64,000 nt of DNA from positions 372,001 to 436,000 of the forward strand of contig NZ_WEGJ01000003.1 in assembly GCF_009604385.1 (NCBI RefSeq). The letters are read 5' to 3'. Source of the stretch: Streptomyces smaragdinus. GTDB taxonomy: Bacteria; Actinomycetota; Actinomycetes; Streptomycetales; Streptomycetaceae. Below the pieces are notes generated by a model. It was not told where the DNA came from and ran no database searches. It worked only from the letters and a program-made list of their open reading frames with translations. Shown one piece after another: positions 44,803-53,017 of the stretch (its first letter is position 1; every line of letters starts with the position of its first letter). The position numbers and the translations under genes were made by a program.

Positions 44803-45894
44803 GTGAACGCACCACCGGGTACCGCCAGGCCGCCCGTCATCAAGCTCAAGACCCGGAGACCGACCGGCGTCGTCCCGTGGCCCCTCCTCCTCATCGAAGG
44901 CGAGGAGGGGGCCGGCAAGACCTACTCGGCAGCCCAGTTCTCCGGCAGCGACCGCATCGGTCAGATGTACTGGATCGATCTCGACGAGGGATCGGCCGAC
45001 GAGTACGCGGCCATCGACGGTGCGAACTACCTGATCATCGAGCACGACGGGACCTACCGCGACATCCTCGAACAGGTCGAGGCCATCCACACGGAAGCAC
45101 GTCGCGCGGCGGCAGCCGGGGAACCCCCGGTCGTCCTGACCATCGACTCAGGCTCGGCCCTGTGGCGCATGCTCACCAACTGGACGTACGAGCGGGGCCG
45201 CCGGACGAAGAAGAACCGCGCGCTGCTCCTCCAGGACCCGGACGCCGCGTTTGACATCGGCCGGAACCTCTGGAACGACGCGCTGGAACGGTGGAGCCGG
45301 ATCATCTACCTGCTTCGCACCCTTCCCGGCATCTCCATCGTCCTGGCCCGCGGGAAGCAGGTCAGCGCGACCGACGACAACGGTCAGCCGGTGCACAACA
45401 GGAGCGAATGGAAGGTCTCAGCCCAGAAAGACCTGGGCTTCGACTCCACCTGCTGGGTGCGGATGAAGCGCAACACCGACCCGCAGGTCATCAAGGTCCG
45501 CTCCCTGCGCATGCGCGTGGACCAGAGAAAACCCCTGACCCTGCGGGACTTCAGCATTGAGGACCTGGTCTTCAACAAACTCGGCTGCTCCGTCGAGTCC
45601 CAGCCGCGCATCATGCCCGCGCTCTCCGGCGATCTGGTGCAGCCGTGGCTGACCCGCGTCGCCGAACTCAAGGCCAAGGACGCTCTCGCCGCGCTGTGGC
45701 GCTCAGTCCCGGACCCGAGCAACCGGCTCAGCCGGGAAGAGATCGCCACCATCCGTGCCGCCGCCGAACAACGGGCGGCTGAACTGGACAATCCCCACTC
45801 GGAGATGGGTGGAGGTCCCTTGACGGACGCGGACAAGCTTCGCGCCGCCGCCGACCGGAAGGCCGCCGAGCAGGACGCGGACGCCGAACAGTGA
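44803..45894 (+). CDS. RecA-like AAA ATPase (Sak4-type recombination protein)
   Basis: 363 residues from the GTG at 44803, preceded by the TTCTTGGAG element. Walker A EGEEGAGKT near residue 29 and Walker B VVLTIDSG near 110 mark a RecA-core ATPase of the AAA_24 type. In phages these are Sak4-like proteins acting in single-strand annealing and replication restart. Immediately downstream is a RecB/Cas4-type nuclease, the usual partner. The C-terminal 60 residues are helical and charged. Confidence 0.8.
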   Translation: MNAPPGTARPPVIKLKTRRPTGVVPWPLLLIEGEEGAGKTYSAAQFSGSDRIGQMYWIDLDEGSADEYAAIDGANYLIIEHDGTYRDILEQVEAIHTEARRAAAAGEPPVVLTIDSGSALWRMLTNWTYERGRRTKKNRALLLQDPDAAFDIGRNLWNDALERWSRIIYLLRTLPGISIVLARGKQVSATDDNGQPVHNRSEWKVSAQKDLGFDSTCWVRMKRNTDPQVIKVRSLRMRVDQRKPLTLRDFSIEDLVFNKLGCSVESQPRIMPALSGDLVQPWLTRVAELKAKDALAALWRSVPDPSNRLSREEIATIRAAAEQRAAELDNPHSEMGGGPLTDADKLRAAADRKAAEQDADAEQ

Positions 45895-45925
45895 CCGCCA
45901 CTCATTCACCTCTTGGAGCACTCTG

Positions 45926-47056
45926 ATGTCCGTAGCGACACTCACCGGCGGCGGCGCACCTTCTATCTGGGGTGCCGCCCATGATGTCGACGCCCGCCGT
46001 CCCCGGTCACTTCAGACCCAGCTCGGGGCATCCGACACCGTGTGCGGCCGACGAGCGGCCTACATCGTCCATGGCTGGACGCCGACCGATCACGCCGACA
46101 AGCGCGCCGCCATCCTGGGCACGTTCGTCCACCACGGGCTGCTGGAGTCGGCCCGGACGGAGTATCGGTGGCTCGTGGAGCGCAGCGTCCAGGATGACCT
46201 GATCCGGGGGCACGTCGACGTCGTGCAGCTTGACGAGGCAACCGCTGGTCGGCTGCCCGCACGGCACAGGCCGGCGGTTCCTGCGGACGTGCTGACGGTG
46301 GAGGACGTGAAGACGAAGTCCACCTACCTGTGGGACCGAGTCCTCCGCTACGGCGCGACCGCCGCCGAGCTGCGTCAGGTCCTCCTGTACGCCGGTGCGC
46401 TGTACGAGGTCGGGTTTGAGGACGTACCGGGGCAGCGGTATCTCTCCCGGTTGGGTCCCCTGGACATCGGTCGCGTCCGTTTTCGTTTCATCAACCGTGA
46501 CAACGGTGCGGAGCACGTTCAGGAGATCGACTTCGACCCACGGCGTGCCGCCGAGGCACGGTGGTGGGTCGAGCGCGTACGCGAGACCGGCAACCCCGAG
46601 GAGATGCCACGCGACTTCGACGGACCGGGCCTCGACGCCATCTGCGACTACTGCCCGTTTCGCACCCGGTGCTGGCCCGGAGCGGCTCCAGGTGTTCCTG
46701 AGCAGACGGCGCTCATCCACAACGACGCGGACCGGGAACAGGCACTCGCCGACTACGTGAAGGGACATGAACTCAGCAGCGAGGGCAACCGGATCAAGGC
46801 ATTCGCGCGCAAGAAACTGGACCAGTCCCCCGCAGGTATCTACGGCCCCAACAAGCTGTCGTGGCGCGGAGGGAATGACGAGGAGAAGGACGACGTGGAG
46901 GCGATGGTCGATCTTCACGAGATCGCCGACATCCCGGTGCCGATGAGACCGGACGCGGATCGCATGGTCAAGAACCTCCGAGCGGCTGGGCTTCCCGTTC
47001 CCCGGCGGAAGACGGGAAAGAAGACACCCCGGGTCATCAACATCGGGCCGGCCTGA
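45926..47056 (+). CDS. PD-(D/E)XK nuclease, RecB/Cas4-like
   Basis: 376 residues from the ATG at 45926 (ACCTCTTGGAG upstream). Nuclease motifs appear in order: the His motif in GTFVHHGLLE, an Asp in HVDVVQLDE, and the E-x-K of VEDVKTKS near residue 132. CDYCPFRTRC near residue 238 could give three Cys of an iron-sulphur cluster as in Cas4/AddB-type enzymes. It probably resects DNA ends for the adjacent Sak4-like ATPase. Confidence 0.8.
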   Translation: MSVATLTGGGAPSIWGAAHDVDARRPRSLQTQLGASDTVCGRRAAYIVHGWTPTDHADKRAAILGTFVHHGLLESARTEYRWLVERSVQDDLIRGHVDVVQLDEATAGRLPARHRPAVPADVLTVEDVKTKSTYLWDRVLRYGATAAELRQVLLYAGALYEVGFEDVPGQRYLSRLGPLDIGRVRFRFINRDNGAEHVQEIDFDPRRAAEARWWVERVRETGNPEEMPRDFDGPGLDAICDYCPFRTRCWPGAAPGVPEQTALIHNDADREQALADYVKGHELSSEGNRIKAFARKKLDQSPAGIYGPNKLSWRGGNDEEKDDVEAMVDLHEIADIPVPMRPDADRMVKNLRAAGLPVPRRKTGKKTPRVINIGPA

Positions 47057-47077
47057 TCCTGCATGCCTGACTCTCCA

Positions 47078-47104
47078 GCCCCGCCCGTACATGACGGGCG
47101 GGGC
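47078..47104 (+). terminator. Perfect GC hairpin
   Basis: GCCCCGCCCGT (47078-47088) pairs with ACGGGCGGGGC (47094-47104), 11 bp with a 5-base loop, between nuclease and replication genes. It has no U-tract, so it may stabilise or process RNA rather than terminate. Confidence 0.55.
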
Positions 47105-47145
47105 GCCCCTCACGCCGCCATGCTCGTATCGCCCCAAGGGGAACC

Positions 47146-48135
47146 GTGTCCATCCAACTGATGATCGCTGCGGCGTATCTGCCGCCCGACGCGCTGAGCC
47201 AGAGCCAGAAGCTTGCCCTGATGAAGATCGCGGATAGCGCCGACGACGAGACCCGCCTCGCCCGCCCCGGCTTGATCCGTCTCGCAGCCTGGGTGGGGGT
47301 GACTGACAAACGGGCCATCACCATTGTCACCGAGCTGATCGAGAAAGGCCTTGTGGAACGTGTGGAAATCGGCCGGGTGGGTCGATCTGCCGCCTACCGG
47401 ATCTTCCCCCTCGGGGTTCCCTCAACACCCACCACGGCTGACCTCAGGGAGGCCGCCGCTGCACGTAAAGCCGCGCCGAAGAACCCCCGCAAGGCACGTT
47501 CCGGGGTGAAGCGTTCGGCTCCCGCCAAGCCCGCGATGACGCATGCAGACGTCGAGGCCCGCAAGGCCGATCGTCGGCAGCAGACCCAAGACGGGTTCCA
47601 CACGGGGAACCCATCGAGCGGCCCCGAAGAAACAGGGTTCCACGAGGGGAACCCTGAAGCTGTACAGGGTCGGGTTCCACAGGTGGAACCCGACGAGTTT
47701 CACGCGGGGAACCCAATCGGTTCCACCGGTGAAACCCCTTCCTTTCCTGGTCCTTCCTCTGCCCTTCCTTTCCCCCCTACCCCCACGGCTGCCGCCGCGG
47801 GGGAGCCCGCATCCGCTCCGAATGACCTACCGCCCCCGGCGGCAGACGATGTACCGGCGAAGGGCTGTACGCGCCACCGTGAGCACCCTGCTGCCTCATG
47901 CCGTGGATGCGGCACCAACCCGCGTGCTGGGCGCGAGAAGCAGCGCAGAGAGGAAAACGCGGCCGAGCATCAGGCAAACGGACGCTTCTGGGACGAGTGG
48001 CACGACGAAGCGGCCAGCCGTCGCCGACAGGCTGAGGAACGATCGGAGGCGGTAGAGGCGGCACGAAGAGCCGCGCGTGATGCCGTGCGGACCGACAAGC
48101 GCCAAGGGCCGCAAAATACTTGGTCGCCGAAGTGA
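47146..48135 (+). CDS. Replication initiator-like winged-helix protein
   Basis: 329 residues from the GTG at 47146 (AAGGGGA upstream). Residues about 15-90 form a winged helix as in phage O/DnaD-type initiators (SQSQKLALMKIADSA; RPGLIRLAAWVGVTDKRAIT; LIEKGLVERVEIGRVGRSAA). The middle (about 145-200) is low-complexity with GFHTGNP-like repeats, the translation of the iteron array. The end has CTRHREHPAASCRGCGTN and a long charged helix (about 290-320) that could bind a helicase or primase. The layout parallels lambda O. No helicase gene is seen nearby, so host DnaB may be recruited. Confidence 0.72.
   Translation: MSIQLMIAAAYLPPDALSQSQKLALMKIADSADDETRLARPGLIRLAAWVGVTDKRAITIVTELIEKGLVERVEIGRVGRSAAYRIFPLGVPSTPTTADLREAAAARKAAPKNPRKARSGVKRSAPAKPAMTHADVEARKADRRQQTQDGFHTGNPSSGPEETGFHEGNPEAVQGRVPQVEPDEFHAGNPIGSTGETPSFPGPSSALPFPPTPTAAAAGEPASAPNDLPPPAADDVPAKGCTRHREHPAASCRGCGTNPRAGREKQRREENAAEHQANGRFWDEWHDEAASRRRQAEERSEAVEAARRAARDAVRTDKRQGPQNTWSPK
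47593..47737 (+). repeat. Five-copy palindromic iteron array, candidate phage replication origin
   Basis: Five 20-bp dyads start at 47593, 47635, 47672, 47695 and 47718, with consensus GGGTTCCACNNGNGGAACCC. The first three are near-perfect; the last two carry 1-3 changes. They lie within the coding sequence of the winged-helix protein, where the peptide is reduced to repeated FHxGNP. A 48-base pyrimidine-rich tract (47738-47785) follows at once. Iterons inside the initiator gene next to a strand-biased tract is the lambda-type origin layout. Confidence 0.75.
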
Positions 48136-48152
48136 ATATTTCACCGAAAATC

Positions 48153-48180
48153 TAGACACCCCAGGCAAAGCATATAGAAT
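48153..48180 (+). promoter_or_regulatory. Early promoter 2 of the GCATATAGAATAG group
   Basis: TAGACA (48153-48158), 16 bases, TAGAAT (48175-48180), within GCATATAGAATAG (48170-48182), followed by AACC as at 53485. Confidence 0.65.
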
Positions 48181-48182
48181 AG

Positions 48183-48376
48183 AACCACAGGAAAGGAGAT
48201 GGCCGCCTCGAAGGGGCCGCCAAGGCCGCTCGCCCACCCAGCCTCGCGCAATCACCACCTCCGCGCACGAGGCATTGACCACCCCACAACTCGCACGACC
48301 AAGCACCCCTCCCGCTCAATAAATAGATCCCAACTCTGAATAGTTGGGCGTCGCGTGACCTCTTGGAGTGATACTC
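48183..48376 (+). promoter_or_regulatory. Structured leader B
   Basis: A 46-codon open frame starts at ATG 48199 directly after AAAGGAG; the product begins MAASKGPPRPLAHP, similar to the start of the tiny frame in leader A. A hairpin CCCAACT-CTGAAT-AGTTGGG (48329-48348) follows, then GCGTC and ACCTCTTGGAG before the next gene. The order of elements matches leader A. Confidence 0.5.
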
Positions 48377-49030
48377 ATGAACAACAACCTCGGTTTCCTG
48401 GCGCCGCCGCCCGAGCACGGCAAGATCGAAGACCCGCTCTGGCTCAAGCTGTGGGACACCTACGAGCCGGTGATAACCGCGCTGCGACGTATCCCGCTCA
48501 CCACCAACGTCGAGATCTCCGGCGGCGAGTTCGGCATCACCGCGACGCTCATCGACGGATCCCACTTGTGGATCTCCTCCCTGGCAGACCTGCCGCTGAA
48601 CCCCTCGCAGCTGGAGGGCTGGCACGTCAGGCGTGCCCACGAGGACACCCCAACCGTCGACGAGCTGGTCTACGACTCCACCGAGGACGGTGAGCAGTCA
48701 CAGCACGGCAACAACATCGCCGCCCTCATCCAGGCGATCGCCACATTCGTCACCGAACGGCATCTCGCCCCGCGGCTGATCGATCTCACATCCGTCCGGA
48801 TCGACGGCGTGACCAAGCGCCATCGCCCCATCAGCCAGCTCATCGAAGGCCCCTTCCCCGACCGCCGTCAGGCGATCTCGGAGTACCACTGCGCGGTCCA
48901 CGACCTCATGGAGCGCGACTGGCGATGCGTCCACAAGCAGGGCGGAGCGGAGTGGCCGCTCACCATCTGGGAACTGGACGGTGAGGTCATCACCGTCTAC
49001 GTCGCCCATGTCGGCCAGGCGATCGTCTGA
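48377..49030 (+). CDS. Hypothetical early protein
   Basis: 217 residues from the ATG at 48377; TTGGAG ends 8 bases upstream, so the in-frame GTG at 48368 is unlikely. It is a mixed alpha/beta protein with a VEISGGEFGITATLIDGSHL strand pair near the N-terminus and VITVYVAHVGQAIV at the end. No family or catalytic motif recognised. It is the first gene behind early promoter 2 and its leader. Confidence 0.6.
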   Translation: MNNNLGFLAPPPEHGKIEDPLWLKLWDTYEPVITALRRIPLTTNVEISGGEFGITATLIDGSHLWISSLADLPLNPSQLEGWHVRRAHEDTPTVDELVYDSTEDGEQSQHGNNIAALIQAIATFVTERHLAPRLIDLTSVRIDGVTKRHRPISQLIEGPFPDRRQAISEYHCAVHDLMERDWRCVHKQGGAEWPLTIWELDGEVITVYVAHVGQAIV

Positions 49031-49085
49031 TGCCGAACACGGAACCAGGTCTGCCGGGCCCAGCCCGCAACGAACGGGTGACGCA

Positions 49086-49241
49086 ATGACCGCCCTGTGC
49101 GCACTGCTCGCCATCTCCATCTGCGCCTTCGTCATTCTCGCCGTGATCATCGTCACCGATCTGCGCGAGGAAGCCCGCGACCGGCTGACGAAGTGCAGCA
49201 CCTGCGGCGCGCATCACCCCCGACACGCTCCTCACCGCTGA
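49086..49241 (+). CDS. Tiny membrane protein with CxxC motif
   Basis: 51 residues from the ATG at 49086. A single transmembrane helix (ALLAISICAFVILAVIIVTD) is followed by a cytosolic CSTCGAHHPRH segment that could bind zinc. The ribosome site is weak. Such single-pass proteins are common in actinophage early regions; no function assigned. Confidence 0.5.
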   Translation: MTALCALLAISICAFVILAVIIVTDLREEARDRLTKCSTCGAHHPRHAPHR

Positions 49242-49244
49242 ACA

Positions 49245-49273
49245 CGTCCGGCCCGTTCACCGCGGGCCGGACG
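49245..49273 (+). terminator. Perfect GC hairpin
   Basis: CGTCCGGCCCG (49245-49255) pairs with CGGGCCGGACG (49263-49273). ACCTCCCGGAG and the next start follow within 25 bases. Confidence 0.55.
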
Positions 49274-49297
49274 GCACGGACCTCCCGGAGATTCCGC

Positions 49298-49789
49298 ATG
49301 GGACACCAGATGTACATCCAGACCGCTGACGGCCAAGTCGCCAGCGGCACGGGCAACACCTTCTACTTCACCCACTGGGCAACCCTGGCCCTCACCGTCG
49401 AGACCATGGCCAGGTTCGGGATGGTCACGGAGCTTCCCTGCCCCTCCGTACCGGAGATGTCCAGCTACGGCCTCACCGTTCAGGATCTCGAGTTTCCCTC
49501 ACGCACCCTTCCCGACCCGGAAATCGTGAGGCGCCTCACCGAATTCCAGTCCGCGTACCAGACAGTCCTGGACACCGCAGAGGCGACGCCGGACGGCATC
49601 CCGTCCTACAAGCTCGTGAACGAGGTCGGCTTCCTCGTCACAACCGCCGAGATCAGCGCCGCGCTGGCCTCCTACGAGGGGCACCCCGACGCGAACAACG
49701 CCGAGCGGCCCGGGAGCGACCCGACGTGGCGGATCTGGGTGGCATTCCTCCGCCACGCCCGAACGCAGGGCGGCTTCCGCGCCTACTGA
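49298..49789 (+). CDS. Hypothetical early protein
   Basis: 163 residues from the ATG at 49298 (GGAG 7 bases upstream). It starts MGHQMYIQTADGQVASGTGN and contains a helical C-terminal half (YKLVNEVGFLVTTAEISAAL) ending WRIWVAFLRHARTQGGFRAY. No known family. Flanked on both sides by hairpin plus GGAG cassettes. Confidence 0.6.
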   Translation: MGHQMYIQTADGQVASGTGNTFYFTHWATLALTVETMARFGMVTELPCPSVPEMSSYGLTVQDLEFPSRTLPDPEIVRRLTEFQSAYQTVLDTAEATPDGIPSYKLVNEVGFLVTTAEISAALASYEGHPDANNAERPGSDPTWRIWVAFLRHARTQGGFRAY

Positions 49790-49795
49790 ATCCTC

Positions 49796-49831
49796 GCCGC
49801 CCGGCGCCGCGCAGACACGGCGCCGGGCGGC
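49796..49831 (+). terminator. 14-bp perfect GC hairpin
   Basis: GCCGCCCGGCGCCG (49796-49809) pairs exactly with 49818-49831 around an 8-base loop. ACCTCCTGGAG follows at 49837 and the methyltransferase starts at 49862. Confidence 0.6.
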
Positions 49832-49861
49832 CACAGACCTCCTGGAGAGCAACCACCCACC

Positions 49862-51358
49862 ATGGCCACAGTCATCGACCTTCTGTGCGGCGCAGGAGGC
49901 AGCAGCACCGGACTCGTCGAAGCCGGGTACGAACTGGTCCTCGGGATCAACCACTGGCAGCTCGCTCTTGACACGCATGCCGCCAACCACCGAAACGCCG
50001 ACCACGCATGCATCGACATCTCCGGCTTCCCGATGCGCTACCTACCCAACGCCGATGTTCTCTGGGCATCGGTCATCTGCACGGAGATCAGCCCCGCCGG
50101 CGGGCGGCGGCGTGAGACCCCTCAGATGGACCTGCTCGACCTCATCGAGGAGGGCGATGACTGGGAGTCCCTGACGAAGGACGCCTTCGAGCGGACCAGA
50201 GCCACCGCCTGGTGTGTCGTTCGGGCCGCCGAGGCCAAGCGATTCAAGGCCATCGTCGTGGAGAACGTCATCGAGTTCGGCCTCGACTGGATCCTGTTCC
50301 CCAAGTGGCTCGAGGCGATGGAGCTGCTCGGCTACCAGTACCAGATCATCTGCGTCAGCAGCGCCCACATCGGCGACGACACCAACCTGCGGGCCCCGCA
50401 GTGGCGCGACCGGATGTATGTCGTCTTCACTCTGAAGACCATGCGCAAGCCGGACCTGGAGCCCCGGCCGCTCGCGCCGTGTGTCGATTGCAGCGAAGAC
50501 GTGCCCGGCATCCAGTCGTGGAACGTCGAGGGCGTACGGATCGGAAAGTACCGGCGCGACTACATCTACCGCTGCCCCAACACCCGCTGCCGTCACGCCA
50601 TGGTCGAGCCGTACGTCCGGCCGGCCAGCGACATCATCAACTGGAACGACCTCGGCACGCGCATCGGCGACCGCAAGAAGCCGCTCGTGGAGACCACGAT
50701 GGAGCGCATCCGCGCGGGCCTCCGAAAGTATCCGTACCGCCCCAGCTCGGTCACTCTCACTCACGGCAAGGACGGAGGCGACCGCGCGTACGCCGTCGAG
50801 GACCGGCCCCTCCCGACGCGCACGGCCAAGCAGGGCGACGCGCTCCTGGTGCCGACAGGCGGCTCGTGGAACACCGACGCCGTCCCCGTCGACGTACCAC
50901 TGCGCACGCGAACCACCCGCGAAAGCGAGGCCCTGCTGACGGTGGACCCATTCATCGTCGAGTTCCGCAACCATGCCACCACCAGGCCCGCCCACTCCCC
51001 GCTCAGCGGACTGACCGCCCAAGGCAACCACCACGGCTTGGTCACCCACGCCGGCCACGTGCCCGCACAAGCGCGCAACACCCTTGTCGTGCCGTACCGC
51101 AAGAGCGCGGTGAAGACGGCCGCCGAGCCGGTCCACACCCTCTCCACCCGGGACTCGGCCGCTCTCGTCCGCTCCGCCCCGGACGTCAACGACTGCTACT
51201 TCCGCATGCTCAAGCCCCGCGAACAACTCGAAGGGCAGCGATTCCCCGCGAAGTACGTCGTCTACGGCAACCAGGCGGAGCAGACGATGCAGGCGGGCAA
51301 TGCGGTCTCGGTCAATGTCGCGCGGTGGATCGGCCAGCGGCTGGAGGCGGTCCTGTGA
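49862..51358 (+). CDS. DNA C5-cytosine methyltransferase
   Basis: 498 residues from the ATG at 49862. SAM motif I VIDLLCGAGGSSTGL is at residue 4, the motif VI-like VVENVIEF near 139, a motif VIII-like QWRDRMYVVF near 180 and motif X GNAVSVNVARWIGQ at the end. The place of the catalytic PCQ is taken by WASVICTEISPAGG near residue 60, which keeps a Cys but not the usual Pro-Cys-Gln. The same region in related actinophage enzymes also departs from PCQ. It probably modifies phage DNA against host restriction; no endonuclease is adjacent. Confidence 0.8.
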   Translation: MATVIDLLCGAGGSSTGLVEAGYELVLGINHWQLALDTHAANHRNADHACIDISGFPMRYLPNADVLWASVICTEISPAGGRRRETPQMDLLDLIEEGDDWESLTKDAFERTRATAWCVVRAAEAKRFKAIVVENVIEFGLDWILFPKWLEAMELLGYQYQIICVSSAHIGDDTNLRAPQWRDRMYVVFTLKTMRKPDLEPRPLAPCVDCSEDVPGIQSWNVEGVRIGKYRRDYIYRCPNTRCRHAMVEPYVRPASDIINWNDLGTRIGDRKKPLVETTMERIRAGLRKYPYRPSSVTLTHGKDGGDRAYAVEDRPLPTRTAKQGDALLVPTGGSWNTDAVPVDVPLRTRTTRESEALLTVDPFIVEFRNHATTRPAHSPLSGLTAQGNHHGLVTHAGHVPAQARNTLVVPYRKSAVKTAAEPVHTLSTRDSAALVRSAPDVNDCYFRMLKPREQLEGQRFPAKYVVYGNQAEQTMQAGNAVSVNVARWIGQRLEAVL

Positions 51359-51795
51359 CCGGCTCCCGAACCCAGCCCGGCACGCACGTCGCCGAGCACG
51401 CCCCGTGCTGGGGTGAGCTCGACTTCGCCGTGGCGGACGACCGGTGGAAGACGGAGAAGGACCTCGTCGCGATCTGCGCACCGAACCTCTACGTCTGCGG
51501 CGGATGCCCGTACCGCGCCGAGTGTATCCAGCAGGTACTGCCGGCCAAGAGCAACTTCGACGGCATCTGCGGAGGCCGGATCTGGCTCAACGGCACGATC
51601 ATCCACGCCCTGCCGGAAGCCCAGTCGTCCGAGCTGCTGGCGCCGGTCATCCGGAAGTCGTGCGGCACCGCCGCCGGGTCGCGCGCCCACCGCCGCGCCG
51701 TCGAGCAGCAGTGCCCGCGGTGTGAACTCTTCGCCCGCTTCATGCCCGATCCAGCGGACGAGGCGGAACAACTCGAACTACCCGACATCAGCTGA
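51355..51795 (+). CDS. WhiB-like iron-sulphur regulator (phage type)
   Basis: 146 residues. The GTG at 51355 overlaps the methyltransferase stop. WhiB-type Cys spacing is visible: CWGELDF, then AICAPNLYVCGGCPYRAEC, followed by GICGGRIW in the position of the usual G-[VI]-W-G-G turn. The C-terminus adds a CPRC pair. Phage WhiB-like proteins can redirect host sigma-A-dependent transcription; that role here is inferred. Confidence 0.72.
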   Translation: MTGSRTQPGTHVAEHAPCWGELDFAVADDRWKTEKDLVAICAPNLYVCGGCPYRAECIQQVLPAKSNFDGICGGRIWLNGTIIHALPEAQSSELLAPVIRKSCGTAAGSRAHRRAVEQQCPRCELFARFMPDPADEAEQLELPDIS

Positions 51796-51830
51796 TCAAC
51801 CACCCGCTCGACTCACAGTGAGGAAGCCCC

Positions 51831-52163
51831 ATGAACAAGATGCTGCTCATCGAGGAAGTCGCCGCCAAGCTCGGCTCCCGGACCATCGCCACGGAAGCGG
51901 TGGAAGCGGTGTTCGACTCCATCGTGCGCGCCGTTGCCGGGGGCGAGCGCGTCAGCGTGACGGGGTTCGGTTCGCTTGAGCCGATCGCGCATCCCGCACG
52001 GTTCGCCCGCAATCCGCAGACCGGCGAGCGCGTACGCGTCGATGCCAGACGCGGGGTCCGGTTCCGCGCCGGAACGTCCTTCAAGGCCCTGGTCGACGGC
52101 ACCAAGCCGCTTCCGGAAGAGGGCAGCGCCATCAAGAAGGCCCCGAAGACGCCTCGCGCCTGA
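51831..52163 (+). CDS. HU-family nucleoid protein
   Basis: 110 residues from the ATG at 51831 (GAGGAAG about 7 bases upstream). Residues 1-90 are a standard HU/IHF fold with VSVTGFGSLEPI and RNPQTGERVRVDAR, the DNA-bending arm. The C-terminal 20 residues are a short basic tail (AIKKAPKTPRA). It likely compacts or bends phage DNA during replication or integration. Confidence 0.85.
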   Translation: MNKMLLIEEVAAKLGSRTIATEAVEAVFDSIVRAVAGGERVSVTGFGSLEPIAHPARFARNPQTGERVRVDARRGVRFRAGTSFKALVDGTKPLPEEGSAIKKAPKTPRA

Positions 52164-52174
52164 CCAGTCCGCCA

Positions 52175-52201
52175 GGCCGTCCCGGAACCACCGGGACGGC
52201 C
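52175..52201 (+). terminator. Perfect GC hairpin
   Basis: GGCCGTCCCGG (52175-52185) pairs with CCGGGACGGCC (52191-52201), 11 bp with a 5-base loop, 12 bases after the HU stop. Confidence 0.6.
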
Positions 52202-52219
52202 CCGAACCCGGAGCACACA

Positions 52220-53017
52220 ATGACTGCGCACGTCGTTCAGTTCAGCGGCGGCATCGGCAGCTTCGCAACGGCCGTCCGCGTCGCCGAGAAGTACGGAACG
52301 GACCACCTCACCCTTCTGATCGCCGACACCCAGGTCGAAGACCCGGACATATGGAGGTTCGCCGAGGACACCAGTCGGCTCCTGGGCGTGCCGTTGACCA
52401 AGGTCGCCGACGGACGCACCCCCTGGCAGGTCTTCCGCGACAAGAGGTTCCTCGGCAACGACCGGCTTGCCCCCTGCAGCCGGACGTTGAAACAGATCCC
52501 GTGTCGGGCGTGGATGGAGAAGCACCGGGACCCGAAGTACACGCTGGTGTACATAGGGATCGAATCCACGGTCCGCGATCGTGCCCGCATACCCGCCATC
52601 GCTCGCGCGTGGAAGCCCTGGCATTCCCGCTTTCCCTTGTGCTCGAGGTGGGAACGTCCCCGGACCAAGGCAGAGCTTCTCCAGGAAGCCCGCGCCTTGG
52701 GCGTCGCTCCACCGCGCCTGTATGAACTGGGCTTCTCTCACAACAACTGCGGGGGAACATGCGTCCGGGCCAGGGTACGCCAGTGGAAACACCTCCTGGA
52801 CGTCATGCCCGACCGGTACGCCTACGCCGAACAGCAGGAGGAGGATCTTCGGCGGCTCCTGGGTCCTGTCACGATCCTCCGCCGACGTCGCAAGGGTGTC
52901 GCCACGCCTCTGTCCCTGGCCGATCTTCGGCACGAGCACCAGGCCGCGCCGATGCTGCCGGCCCCGATGACGGCAGCGAGAACCATGACCGCGGTCACCT
53001 TGGAGGCGAGCCGGTGA
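52220..53017 (+). CDS. PP-loop ATPase, phosphoadenosine-phosphosulfate reductase-like
   Basis: 265 residues from the ATG at 52220. The N-terminal FSGGIGSFATAVR is the PP-loop (SGGxxS) of the PAPS reductase/ATP pyrophosphatase superfamily. Cys residues at CSRTLKQIPC, LCSRW and NNCGGTC could hold a metal or act in sulphur transfer. Phages often carry such enzymes outside sulphate assimilation. Candidate roles are nucleic-acid thiolation (DndC-like) or nucleoside modification. The next gene overlaps and is Cys-rich, so the two may work together. Confidence 0.72.
   Translation: MTAHVVQFSGGIGSFATAVRVAEKYGTDHLTLLIADTQVEDPDIWRFAEDTSRLLGVPLTKVADGRTPWQVFRDKRFLGNDRLAPCSRTLKQIPCRAWMEKHRDPKYTLVYIGIESTVRDRARIPAIARAWKPWHSRFPLCSRWERPRTKAELLQEARALGVAPPRLYELGFSHNNCGGTCVRARVRQWKHLLDVMPDRYAYAEQQEEDLRRLLGPVTILRRRRKGVATPLSLADLRHEHQAAPMLPAPMTAARTMTAVTLEASR

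Noticed and set aside
47593-47737. CRISPR array
   Set aside because: The repeats are 20-bp palindromes with short irregular spacing inside a coding frame; there are no uniform spacers and no cas genes, so they fit iterons.
49985-51481. A long minus-strand frame opposite the C5 methyltransferase
   Set aside because: No start signal and no domain; the + strand motifs I, VI and X settle the coding strand.
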